A stretch of 64,000 nucleotides of DNA, taken from CAVTWS01 sp963732655. GTDB lineage: Bacteria; Actinomycetota; Acidimicrobiia; Acidimicrobiales; SHLQ01. Position 1 is the stretch's first letter. Each line of letters starts with the position of its first letter. The stretch spans positions 1 through 64,000 of the forward strand of contig CAVTAI010000013.1 in NCBI GenBank assembly GCA_963732655.1, given 5' to 3'. The notes below the pieces were generated by a model. It saw nothing but the letters and a program-made list of their open reading frames with translations, did not search any database and was not told the DNA's origin. Positions 43,869 to 52,523 of this stretch are shown here, piece by piece. Made by a program: the position numbers and the translations under genes.

Positions 43869-45350
43869 TCAGCAGGCGCCGCGCTGGGTGATCACGGCCG
43901 GGATGGTGCGCATGATGATCACCAGGTCGGCGAAGAGGGTCCAGTTGTCGACGTAGTAGAGGTCGAGTTGGCCGTAATCGCCGCCGGCATCCGAGCGACC
44001 GCTGACCTGCCACATCCCGGTGATGCCGGGCTGAACCCGCAACCGGTTGTGGAGGCTGGCATCCCACAGATCGACTTCGCTCGGTAGGGCGGGCCGGGGC
44101 CCGACCAGGCTCATCTCGCCCTTCAACACGTTGACCAGCTGCGGCAACTCGTCGATCGACGTCTTACGGAGCAGTCGGCCGACCTTGGTGATGCGGGGGT
44201 CGTTCTTGATCTTGAAGATCGGGCCCTGCGCCTCGTTGAGGTGGCGGACATTGGCCAACTGCTTCTCGGCATCCGCCACCATCGTGCGGAACTTGAGCAC
44301 CTTGAAGGTGGAACCGTTTCGTCCGACCCGCTCCTGGCGGAAGAAGACGCCGCCGTGGCTGGTCAGCTTGACCGCCGCCATGGCGGCGATGAACAGCGGC
44401 GCCAGCATCACGAGCATCAAGGCCGAGACGGCGACATCGAAGGAGCGTTTGGCGACGGGGCGCCAGCCGTGGCGCTGGGTGGGCTCGATGTACACCATCG
44501 GGAAGCGGCCGAGCGGGCGGATGGTCAACCGGTGCGAGGCGATGTCGCACAAGGTGGAGGAGAGCTCGACGTGGATGCCGTTTTCCGTGAAGGTCCGGAT
44601 CAGGCGATTCGACGTGCCGATGTCGATGGCGGTGGCCGCGATGATCACACCAGCGGCGTCAACCGAGCGGACGAGGTCGAGCATGAGGGCGGCGTCGGTG
44701 ACGGCTCGTTCGGCGTTGCGGGCGCCCAGATCCTCGACGAGATCCTCGGCGAAGCCGACGACCTCGTAGCCGTGCTCGGTGTCGACATCGAGCATGTCTC
44801 GTACGAGGATGCCCTCGGTGTTGCGCCCGATGATGACAACCCGGCGCATCATCTGCCCACGACGGCGGGCTCGTTTGAAGAGACGCCGCGCCACGAGTCG
44901 CTCACCGGCGACGGCGGCCAGGGCCAACGGGAAGGCGACGAGGAGCCAGGTGCGACCCAGGGTGATCTTGCTCATGATCGACAAGATGCCGACGCCGACG
45001 AAACCGCCGCCGACCGCCTTGATGATGCGCCAACCTTCATCGGCCCCGCGGGCGATGAACCGGGCCTTGTAGAGATCTTGGGCGGCGAAGGAGACCGGCC
45101 ATAGGGGGATCGACGCCAGGAGGAGGAGGAAGTAGGACCGGTTCTCTACCGGGTCTGTGGGGTTCAGCTCCCGGTGTATCAGCACCGAAAGGAACAGCGC
45201 GATCGCGAGCGCATTCAGATCACCGAGGAGGAGGGCGACCTTGCGTGACGTGGCGGCTTTCGACGGCCGGGGCTGTTCGTATCCGACGACCAGGTTGTGG
45301 TCGGGGTAGATGCTCAGGTTTTCGAGTTCGTCCGGTGCCCGGAGTGCCAT
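43869..45350 (-). CDS. Polyprenyl-phosphate sugar phosphotransferase (exopolysaccharide initiation)
   Basis: A 493-residue protein. Four N-terminal helices (~40-160) precede a CoA-binding-like Rossmann domain (RRVVIIGRNTEGILVRDML). A further membrane helix (~302-322) is followed by the catalytic sugar transferase domain with FFRQERVGRNGSTFKVLKFR, TKVGRLLRKTSIDELPQLVN and LVGPRPALPSEV. It transfers a sugar-1-phosphate to undecaprenyl phosphate, the first step of EPS or capsule repeat-unit synthesis. The downstream genes for ligase and Wzz support this. A 252-nt AT-richer region lies upstream and must hold its promoter. Confidence 0.94.
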   Translation of the reverse strand: MALRAPDELENLSIYPDHNLVVGYEQPRPSKAATSRKVALLLGDLNALAIALFLSVLIHRELNPTDPVENRSYFLLLLASIPLWPVSFAAQDLYKARFIARGADEGWRIIKAVGGGFVGVGILSIMSKITLGRTWLLVAFPLALAAVAGERLVARRLFKRARRRGQMMRRVVIIGRNTEGILVRDMLDVDTEHGYEVVGFAEDLVEDLGARNAERAVTDAALMLDLVRSVDAAGVIIAATAIDIGTSNRLIRTFTENGIHVELSSTLCDIASHRLTIRPLGRFPMVYIEPTQRHGWRPVAKRSFDVAVSALMLVMLAPLFIAAMAAVKLTSHGGVFFRQERVGRNGSTFKVLKFRTMVADAEKQLANVRHLNEAQGPIFKIKNDPRITKVGRLLRKTSIDELPQLVNVLKGEMSLVGPRPALPSEVDLWDASLHNRLRVQPGITGMWQVSGRSDAGGDYGQLDLYYVDNWTLFADLVIIMRTIPAVITQRGAC

Positions 45351-45602
45351 ATCGTTCTCTATCCCGCGCTCTGTTGCGTGCTCGCCACCCTAGGTGGCGG
45401 TGCTGATCCACGCTGTAGGCCGACCTACCCAAATCCTGGCCTCGCTCGCGGGCCACTTCGCCCGGCGTGTGAAAGCCACGTCATGATGCCACGCACCGTG
45501 CGTTCGATGTATGGCGACTTGGCACACAAATTGTGAAGAAATGGTGACGGAACGTGACGGCAGGCACGACGCCCGAGCTCCCGCTCGCTGGCGTCGACGT
45601 CG
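45351..45602. promoter_or_regulatory. Intergenic region upstream of the sugar transferase
   Basis: 252 nt without a gene. It is AT-richer than the flanks, particularly the part reading TTCACAATTTGTGTGCCAAG on the minus strand, which may be the promoter of the sugar transferase. It also contains the palindrome CCACCctaGGTGG near 45389. No sharper element was found. Confidence 0.4.
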
Positions 45603-48050
45603 TCAGGAGGTCGGTATCCAGACCACTCCGAAGTCAGCAATGCTCACATCGGTTCGCTCCAGGGCGATCGTGAGGTCTTCGATGCTCCTGGCCTTCGAGT
45701 CCCAGTCCGCCTGGATGTCGAAGAGCGTGTCTTCGAGCTCGGTCTGCAGCGCCTCGAGCTCGTCCACCTTCTCGGCCACCCGGTGTTCCGCCGAGGCGAC
45801 CCGCTCGCCGGCGTTGGAGGATTGACGGCGATCGCCGGCCGCCCGCCGCAGTTTGCCCAGAATGCTCCGGGTCCCGCCCCGGCCGCCCAGCAGCCCGCCG
45901 AGAAGATCACCGGCCCGTGACAACACCTCGGACTGCTTGCGGCCCTCGGCGTCGGATTGCACCTCGCGCAGGCGATCCTCGGCTTTGGCGATGGCGTCGT
46001 TGACTCGGTCCAGCTTCTTCTCGACCACCGCCCGGATCTTGGCGGCGTCAGCATCGGCTCCCTCGTCGGCCACGTGGCCGCAGCGATCCTCGAACTGCTG
46101 CCGCATTTCCTCCGGCCGCGAGACGAGCTTGAGGTCACGGTTGCGGAACAACCCCAGGGTATGGGTGCGCATCACGTGGTCGGCGATCGCCTTCTGCGCG
46201 CCTGTGAGGTACGACTTGGTGTCGAGCGGTGCAGTCGGCAGGAGGTAGACGGCCCCGGCCGGGGCCGCGTCGATGAGATCGCGGTCGTCGTAGTCGACCG
46301 TCAGGGCCGCTGCTGGATCGACCGGATCGGTGAGCGGGTGCACGACCAGCTCGTACTCATCGGTATGGCGAAGCTCGGTCTCGTCGAACGTGACGGAGAT
46401 CCGGGCCACCAGGCCGGCGCTGAGACGGCGCCCGGTCGGGTGCCCGCCGACCGCCGGCAACCACGGGGCCGCCGGATCGACGTAGCGGACCCGCACCCCA
46501 TCGGCGACCGCCGGTGCGACGGGGATCTCGTCGGCGGCCAGGGCGACCGACGGGCTCGGCCCGGGGGTCGGCGCGACAGAAGTAGCTGGCGCGACAGATG
46601 GAGCGGGGGCCGCCGAATCGGCCGAGGGCGCCGCGGCGGGTGGCGCGGCCGTCGGCGACGGAGGGGCGTTGTTCGTCAGCCGGGCGATCTGGTCGCGGGT
46701 GAGCGGTCCGGCCAGGTACGACATGGCCCAGCGAGTGCCGAAGATGATGGGGGTGCTCCGCTTCGCCTGGTGGAGCACGAACTCGCGTTTGGCCAGGCCG
46801 CTGATCGTGGCGTCGATCTGGGCCAGGTCGACGGCTCCGCTGGCTGACGACATGCCCTCGAGCAGCCGCGCCTTGTCCCGCTCGGTCTGGAGGCGCCCGA
46901 CCATCCAGGTGCCGGCGTTGGAGATGGCTTTGTAGTCGACATCGACGGGGTTCTGGGTGGCGAGGACCATTCCGACGCCGAAGGCGCGCGCCTGTTTCAT
47001 GATGGTGAGGATCGGCTTCTTGGACGGTGGGGCCGCCGTAGGTGGAACGAACCCGAAGACCTCGTCCATGTAGATCAGCGCCCGCAGCTCTGGTGTGCCC
47101 GGCTGGCGGCGGAACCAGGTGACGATCTTCGACAGGACGAGCGTGGTCACGAACTGTCGTTCCTCGTCCGAGAGGTGCGAGAGCGACACGACCGAGGCTT
47201 TCGCTCCGCCCGTCGTGTCCATCCAGCCGTCGATGTCGAGCGGGCTGCCCTGCGCCCACGCAGCGAAGCTCGGCGAGGCCAAGAGGCCGTTCAACTTGAC
47301 GGCGAGCTCGGTGCGGTCGTCCTTCGGGAAGAACGAGTCGAGGTCGAGCACGCCGAGCTTGCGGATGGGCGGGGTCTGCACCTGGCCGACGAGGGTGGCG
47401 AGGTCGAGGCTCTGGCCCTGGCTCCAGGCGTGGTGGATCAAGTTGCTGATCAAGATGTGTTCACGGCTCGACAACGGATCGGCGTCGATACCGACGAGAC
47501 CGAGGAGGCTGGAGGCGAACCCTTCGATCTCGTCCTGGGTCACCTCGGCATCTTCGGCGCCGACCGGCGCGTCGAGCCGACCGACCAGATCGATCGGCAC
47601 GCCGGCGGTACTGCCGGGCGTGTAGATGGTGACGGCGCTCGACTCGCTGAGCTGGGTGATTCGGGCGGCGGGGATGCCCCACGAGGCGAGACCCTCCGAC
47701 CACGAGGTCGCCACGGCCGCGGCGTGTTCGTCGGGTGTGCGACCTTCGCGGCCGGCATCGGCTTCGTTGATCCACGGGCGGAAGCTGGCCGGCGCCAGGT
47801 CCGGGAACCGCAGCGCCAGGTTGCCCAGGTCGCCCTTCGGGTCGATGGCGATCACCGGGATGCCCTGGAGCAGGGCCTCCTCGATCAGGACGATGGCGAG
47901 ACCGGTCTTGCCGGATCCGGTCATGCCGACGATGACGCCGTGGGTGGTGAGGTCAGCGGCCTCGACCATCACCGCGTTTCCGCGGCGCGTGTGATTGGTC
48001 GGGTCGACCTGCTCGCCGAGATACAGGTGGCCAGGAGGAACGTCGGTCAT
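45603..48050 (-). CDS. HerA-like (DUF853-type) ATPase with coiled-coil tail
   Basis: An 815-residue protein. Walker A GMTGSGKT is at 42-49, with IAIDPKGDLGNLALRFP (a motif of the HerA/FtsK-like group) and Walker B LRALIYMDEVFGFVPP near 330-345. The Arg finger region RLQTERDKARLLEGM follows. A low-complexity Ala/Pro/Ser linker (~475-520) leads to a beta domain. The last ~170 residues are charged and probably coiled-coil. The N-terminal HYLGEQVD-type start fits ATP-binding proteins of unknown cellular role. It lies between the sugar transferase and the O-antigen ligase, all on one strand. Confidence 0.85.
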   Translation of the reverse strand: MTDVPPGHLYLGEQVDPTNHTRRGNAVMVEAADLTTHGVIVGMTGSGKTGLAIVLIEEALLQGIPVIAIDPKGDLGNLALRFPDLAPASFRPWINEADAGREGRTPDEHAAAVATSWSEGLASWGIPAARITQLSESSAVTIYTPGSTAGVPIDLVGRLDAPVGAEDAEVTQDEIEGFASSLLGLVGIDADPLSSREHILISNLIHHAWSQGQSLDLATLVGQVQTPPIRKLGVLDLDSFFPKDDRTELAVKLNGLLASPSFAAWAQGSPLDIDGWMDTTGGAKASVVSLSHLSDEERQFVTTLVLSKIVTWFRRQPGTPELRALIYMDEVFGFVPPTAAPPSKKPILTIMKQARAFGVGMVLATQNPVDVDYKAISNAGTWMVGRLQTERDKARLLEGMSSASGAVDLAQIDATISGLAKREFVLHQAKRSTPIIFGTRWAMSYLAGPLTRDQIARLTNNAPPSPTAAPPAAAPSADSAAPAPSVAPATSVAPTPGPSPSVALAADEIPVAPAVADGVRVRYVDPAAPWLPAVGGHPTGRRLSAGLVARISVTFDETELRHTDEYELVVHPLTDPVDPAAALTVDYDDRDLIDAAPAGAVYLLPTAPLDTKSYLTGAQKAIADHVMRTHTLGLFRNRDLKLVSRPEEMRQQFEDRCGHVADEGADADAAKIRAVVEKKLDRVNDAIAKAEDRLREVQSDAEGRKQSEVLSRAGDLLGGLLGGRGGTRSILGKLRRAAGDRRQSSNAGERVASAEHRVAEKVDELEALQTELEDTLFDIQADWDSKARSIEDLTIALERTDVSIADFGVVWIPTS

Positions 48051-48111
48051 GGGCCGCTAGTACAGCAGCTGGCGACCGGTGTGTCAGCGCCGGCGGGTCA
48101 GGGCGGGCCGG

Positions 48112-49734
48112 TCAGGGCTGGTGGTCTCTCGCCTCGAAGCCGGCCTGAAGATCCATGGCCCGGTCCCACTTCTCCCGCCCCGCCTCGCGGCGCTCCCAGA
48201 ACTCGGCATGGCTGTCGGGCAGCGAGGTGACCGATTCCCAGCGACTCGGTCCGAGGGTGCGGTCCGGCGCGAGCGACGCCCGCCACGGCGAGCGCCGGGT
48301 GGTGCGGCGGAAACGAAGGACGTCAGGATCGATGCGCTCGTCGTCGGGTGCGTTCGGATCGGAGGCCAGCCGCCACAACGCGCCCACCATGCCGATCGAC
48401 CCGAACATGAGGGCCACGAACTGGGAGTAGTAGAAGCCGTCGAACAGGAGGAAGGTCACGGCGCTGGTCAACACCAGTGAGAACAAGACGAGCGCCATGT
48501 GGCGTTGTTCGTTCGTGCGGCCCCACCGGTAGATCCGGCGGGCCATGGCCATCGTGCCGAAAAGCAGGAGGGCCAGCGTCGCCACGCCGAAGACACCGGT
48601 GGTGATCAGCTCGCCGAGCCACCCGTTGTCGAGCAGCCGACCGGGTTTGGAGATGTCGGCCAGGTTGGTCGGACCCCACGTGCCGAGACCTCGCCCGAAG
48701 ACGGGGTAGCGGCGCCAGGCGTTGAACGCGATCGGGTAATCGCCGGTTCGGGCCGCCGCGCTGTCGTCGCTGCCGATCTCGCTGAACAGCCCCAACACGC
48801 CGGCCAGCAGGCCGGGAGCGATCAGGTTGACGACCGGGATGCCGGCGACGAACCCGGCCACACCGAGAAGCTTCCAGCCGGCCCGCCACGCCAGATAGAT
48901 CGGCAGCAACACCAGTCCGACGGCGATGAACTGAGACCGTGACGAGCTGAAGGTCGAGATGACCAGGCTGGCCGCAGCCACGCCCCACATGAACCGGCGC
49001 TCGAGATGCGAGCGGGCGTGGAGCGCGCAATGGATCGCCAGACCGGCGACCATGGGCAGCACGACTCCCAGCTCGATGGCGTGGTATGCGGTGCCGTGAA
49101 CCCGCACCACACCGAACCGGCTGCGCTGGGCGATCGGCGGGATCTGGGTGAGGCCGGGCAGGTTGAGCTTCAGCGACAGATCGTTGTTGGTCACGAACTC
49201 GATGGCGGCCAAGGTCGTCGAGAACAGGCTCACGATCACGATCCGCCGAAGCAGGATGTGGAGCCGATGCATGCTGGTGATGCCATCGCGAGCGACGAGC
49301 GCGACACCGAACATGCTGGCGAACACGAAGACGTTCAGGAGGAAGAGCTGGTACTCCGGCCCGCTGATCGCTCGAAGCATGGCGACGAACCCCGACATGA
49401 CGAGGGCGAGGCCATACAGCCAGAACAGCAGGTTCTGAGGCTGCGCGGGAGGACGGGTGGCACGAGGAGGGTGGTGGATCAACTTCGTGGTCACCCACAT
49501 CAACATCAGCACCACACCGAGCACGTAGCTGAGGCGTCCGGCCGACCCGAGCGGCCCGATCACGCGGTCGCCGGGGACGATGAAGGCGAGCGCGTAGTAC
49601 AGCGACAGCAGGTCGACCGCGTCCGGTCGGAACGAGGGCTTCCCGGCGGGTTTCGGGCCGACTGTGGTCAGGGTGCGGCTGTCGAAGGTGGAGAATTGGT
49701 CCGAGGTGCGGCTCGGTCCGAGGGTCGCCGTCAT
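48112..49734 (-). CDS. O-antigen ligase/polymerase family membrane protein
   Basis: A 540-residue protein with 10-12 helices from ~45 to ~455. A Wzy_C-like loop carries RTGDYPIAFNAWRRYPVFGRGLGTWG, where the RYPVFGRGLGT pattern is typical of O-antigen ligase/polymerase proteins. FSSSRSQFIAVGLVLL is the preceding conserved helix. It polymerises or transfers polysaccharide repeat units outside the membrane. The C-terminal ~90 residues are soluble, Arg-rich and of no known family. It is 37 nt from the Wzz-like gene. Confidence 0.9.
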   Translation of the reverse strand: MTATLGPSRTSDQFSTFDSRTLTTVGPKPAGKPSFRPDAVDLLSLYYALAFIVPGDRVIGPLGSAGRLSYVLGVVLMLMWVTTKLIHHPPRATRPPAQPQNLLFWLYGLALVMSGFVAMLRAISGPEYQLFLLNVFVFASMFGVALVARDGITSMHRLHILLRRIVIVSLFSTTLAAIEFVTNNDLSLKLNLPGLTQIPPIAQRSRFGVVRVHGTAYHAIELGVVLPMVAGLAIHCALHARSHLERRFMWGVAAASLVISTFSSSRSQFIAVGLVLLPIYLAWRAGWKLLGVAGFVAGIPVVNLIAPGLLAGVLGLFSEIGSDDSAAARTGDYPIAFNAWRRYPVFGRGLGTWGPTNLADISKPGRLLDNGWLGELITTGVFGVATLALLLFGTMAMARRIYRWGRTNEQRHMALVLFSLVLTSAVTFLLFDGFYYSQFVALMFGSIGMVGALWRLASDPNAPDDERIDPDVLRFRRTTRRSPWRASLAPDRTLGPSRWESVTSLPDSHAEFWERREAGREKWDRAMDLQAGFEARDHQP

Positions 49735-49771
49735 CGCGCGGTCGAGTCAGAGGTTGACGGATCGACGACGC

Positions 49772-50578
49772 TCAGCGCCGTCCCCAGCGAGACGTTTCGG
49801 AGCCGGCGCCGACGCGCTCGCCGGGTTCGGTGAGCACCTCCTCGGCCTCGTTCCAGACGGCAGGGCTGGGCTGGGCCGCGTTGACCCATTCCTGGGGCAC
49901 CGTGGTGGCGCCGGCGGACGCGGTGGCGAGGACCGGCCGCGTGGCCCGGTTGCGGCGGTAGGCGACCAGGTCGGCGAGGATGCCGGATCCGCAGGTCACG
50001 AGCAGCAGGGCCACGGTGCCGAGGAGCAAAACCTTGGTGCGGCTCGTCGTGTCCTGGCTCGCCTCTTCGTCAGCGAAGAGGAGCTGCGTCCGCTGCCGGA
50101 GCGTGCTGTCTTCGTCGATGCCAGCGTCCTGCTGCCACCCAGCGACGTTGCTGCTGATGAGCTCGAAGAGGAACTGGTTGGTCTCGAGCGCCGCTTCGGG
50201 GGTGGCTGCTTCGGCCTCGATGGTGATCACCGGGTAGAAGTTGTCGAGCAGGACCTCGTAGTCGGACGAGACACCGTTCTCGCCGAGGGCGATCTGGGCC
50301 GGTTTCGAGGCGGCGGCCGTCTGGGCGTAACGAGCCATGTTGCGGCTGTCGCCGGCGCTGAAGGGGTTGGTGAGACTGCCGACCTGGACGTCGCTCGGGT
50401 CGTCGGCGCTCGCCTCGAGTGTCCCGCTTCCGCTCAGGAAGCCGATGCCGGACTTGGCCTTGTAGGTGGGCGCCACGCCGCTGGCGACGACCAGCAAGAC
50501 GACGAGGCCGAGCGCGGCGACGGGCAGCGTGACCTTCCACCGCCGGATGGTGACGACAACGATTTCCCACAGGTCCAT
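49772..50578 (-). CDS. Wzz-like polysaccharide chain-length determinant/capsular protein
   Basis: A 268-residue protein. A first helix at ~15-37 (VTLPVAALGLVVLLVVASGV) is followed by a periplasmic domain with YKAKSGIGFLSGSG and a helical part (AALETNQFLFELISSN). A second helix lies at ~183-205, then a basic cytosolic tail. Two-helix topology with a coiled middle is that of Wzz/YveK. No kinase domain is fused. A GGAGAG site precedes ATG 50578. It is probably the first gene of the EPS operon. Confidence 0.85.
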   Translation of the reverse strand: MDLWEIVVVTIRRWKVTLPVAALGLVVLLVVASGVAPTYKAKSGIGFLSGSGTLEASADDPSDVQVGSLTNPFSAGDSRNMARYAQTAAASKPAQIALGENGVSSDYEVLLDNFYPVITIEAEAATPEAALETNQFLFELISSNVAGWQQDAGIDEDSTLRQRTQLLFADEEASQDTTSRTKVLLLGTVALLLVTCGSGILADLVAYRRNRATRPVLATASAGATTVPQEWVNAAQPSPAVWNEAEEVLTEPGERVGAGSETSRWGRR

Positions 50579-50662
50579 GTGTTCTCTCCACTTCTGATGA
50601 GACCGCCCAGCCATCGGGCGCGAGACAGCGTTTGCGCACGTCGTCGCCCGCTCGACTGGCCC

Positions 50663-50728
50663 GCACAGTCTGGTCGGTGTGCGGGCACGCACAGTCTGGT
50701 CGCTGTGCGGGCACGCACAGTGTCGCCC
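50663..50728. repeat. 26-bp tandem repeat with internal dyads upstream of the EPS operon
   Basis: GCACAGTCTGGTCGGTGTGC, then GGGCAC (50663-50688) is repeated with one change at 50689-50714, and a partial third copy follows (GCACAGTGTCGCC). Each unit can form a hairpin of CCGCACA with TGTGCGG. It lies in the 297-nt divergent region between the Wzz-like gene and the gene at 50876; the rest of that region has no gene, and TTAACAT near 50806 may be a -10 for the plus-strand gene. Confidence 0.9.
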
Positions 50729-50875
50729 AGATGTCGGTTTGGTCACAATGGGCATTCCGACCCGGGGCTTGTCGGGATTTTCGGCGTTCCGGGAACTCGG
50801 CTCGTTAACATGGCGCCCGCCGATCCCTGCCATTGGAGCACGGGCGCGGTCAAACGAAGTTGAGGAGGTCCCTGA

Positions 50876-51100
50876 ATGGGCCTGTTGGACATGTTCAAGA
50901 AGAACAAGGTGGCGGGGAAGGCGGCCGGCATGGCGGCCAAGTCCGGTGACAAGATCGTCGCCGGCGTCGACAAGGCCACCGACATGGTCGACAAGAAGAC
51001 CGGTGGCAAGTACAGCGACAAGCTCGACAAGGTCGACGACGCCGTCGCGAAGGGCATCGACAAGCTCGATGGCGACAAGGACGGCGCGGCTCCGGCCTGA
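50876..51100 (+). CDS. Rv0909/MT0933-like small putative antitoxin-family protein
   Basis: A 74-residue, Lys/Asp/Gly-rich protein (MGLLDMFKKNKVAGKAAGMA) with KTGGKYSDKLDKVDD, the signature of the MT0933/Rv0909 antitoxin-like family. A strong GAGGAGG precedes ATG 50876. In mycobacteria it is paired with a toxin-like gene; none of that family is adjacent here. A role as antitoxin is therefore family-based only, and a stress or DNA-associated role is equally open. Confidence 0.75.
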   Translation: MGLLDMFKKNKVAGKAAGMAAKSGDKIVAGVDKATDMVDKKTGGKYSDKLDKVDDAVAKGIDKLDGDKDGAAPA

Positions 51101-51184
51101 CGCAGATCCGATGAGCTGGCCCCGGGGGTCGACGGCGTTCGTGCTGTCCCGCCGGGGCCGCCGCCGTTTTCGAGGACGTTCCTG

Positions 51185-52007
51185 ATGATCGTCGACGCCC
51201 ATCTCCATGTCGTCAGCCCCGATAGGAGGTCGTACCCCTTGGCGCCGGTCGACTTGCCCAACGGTGCGTGGTACCTCGACGTTCCGGTGTCGGCCGAGGA
51301 GATGGCGTCGTACCAGCACGAGGCCGGGGTCGCCGGTGGCGTACTCGTCCAACCGGTGGCGGCGTACGGCAGCGACAACCGGTACGCCTTGGCCGCGGCG
51401 GCCGCACACCCGGGACGGTTTCACGCCGTGGTCGTTGTCGACGCCTGGTCCGGTCGCGGTGTCGCCCAACTCGAGGAGGCGATCGACGCCGGTGCTGCGG
51501 GCGTGCGGCTGTTCGACATTCCCCCTCGGGGCGAGCCGCTCCTCACCTCGGCCGCAGGCCGGGCGGTGGCAGACGTCGCGGTCGATCGCGGCGTAGCCCT
51601 CGTAGCGACGGTTCTACCGCCGGGGCTCGGGTCGGTCGCCGATCTGGCTCGTCGGGTCGATGCGGAGGTGACGGTGGAACACTGCGGGTTCGTGGATCTC
51701 GACACGGTCGAGGGCCGGGAGGCGTTGGGCGAAGTGGCTGGTCTGCCCAACGTGTGCCTGAAGGTGACGTCCCACGTACTGGAGCAGGTCGAGGACCCGG
51801 CGAGGACGGTTCGCTGGTTGGCGGACGCGGTTGGAGCCGAGCGGCTGATGTGGGGATCCGACTTCAGTCAGACGCACGACCGACCGTATGGCGCGCTCGG
51901 TGGCGCTCGCCCTCGACTCGGCCGCCGCGCTCGACCCCGCCGAGCGGTACGCCTTCCTCGCGGGGACCGCCCGCCGCATCTGGCCCTCCCCCGGCGACTC
52001 GTTGTAG
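51185..52007 (+). CDS. Amidohydrolase family protein (TIM-barrel), frameshifted in this sequence
   Basis: About 273 residues. It starts MIVDAHLHVVSPD with the metal-binding HxH, then VVDAWSGRG, EHCGFVDLDTVEGREAL and the C-terminal LMWGSDFSQTHDRPYG with the catalytic Asp. After this the first frame continues as shadow. The +1 frame reads VALALDSAAALDPAERYAFL and AGTARRIWPS, the expected end, stopping at 52007. Removing one G near 51899 gives YGALVALALDS. Relatives include 2-pyrone-4,6-dicarboxylate lactonase-type enzymes; the substrate is unknown. ATG 51185 has GAGGACG upstream. Confidence 0.82.
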
Positions 52008-52016
52008 AACCAGGTC

Positions 52017-52520
52017 ATGGCGCCGATCAGCGAACGCCCGGCGATGGCCGAGTACGGGGTGCCGGACGGGCCGGAGGGCCTGTTGCCATGGGCCTGGGCC
52101 GAAGAGCGGCTGGTGGCGTGCCGCAACTACTGGGTCGTGACCGCGTCGCCGGATGCCCGTCCCCACGCCATGCCGGTCTGGGGGGTGTGGCTGCCTGAAG
52201 CCGATGCCTTCTGGTTCGGCTGCGCCTCGACCGCCCGCAAGGCCCGGAACCTGCGGGCCAACCCGGCCATGGTGGTGACCATCGACAGCACCGTCGAGGT
52301 GGTGTCGATCGAGGGTCGGGCCCGGGAGGCCGTCGCAGACGAGGTCGATGCCGCCGTCGTCGCGGTCGTCGCCAAGTACGCGGAACCCGGCGGTGAGGAC
52401 GACATGGCGACCTTCATGCGCACCAACCCGTTCTTCGTCATGATGCCCGAGCGTGGATTCGGGATCATCGAACGCGAGGAGGAGTTCGCCGCCCGTGCCA
52501 CGCGCTGGCGATGGACCTGA
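52017..52520 (+). CDS. Pyridoxamine 5'-phosphate oxidase-fold protein (FMN/F420 binding)
   Basis: A 167-residue split-barrel protein: YWVVTASPDARPHAMPVWGVWL, FGCASTARKARNLRANPAMVVTID and VVSIEGRAREA. This is the PPOX class in which F420- or FMN-dependent members are common among F420-producing actinobacteria. The Arg/Lys residues in TARKARNL fit the phosphate-binding strand. Substrate unknown. It lies 9 nt after the amidohydrolase and is likely co-transcribed. Confidence 0.82.
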   Translation: MAPISERPAMAEYGVPDGPEGLLPWAWAEERLVACRNYWVVTASPDARPHAMPVWGVWLPEADAFWFGCASTARKARNLRANPAMVVTIDSTVEVVSIEGRAREAVADEVDAAVVAVVAKYAEPGGEDDMATFMRTNPFFVMMPERGFGIIEREEEFAARATRWRWT

Positions 52521-52523
52521 CCA

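Noticed and set aside
51111..51185. 24-codon ORF overlapping the amidohydrolase start
   Set aside because: No clear ribosome site, Arg-rich composition as in shadow frames, and the amidohydrolase has its own ribosome site.
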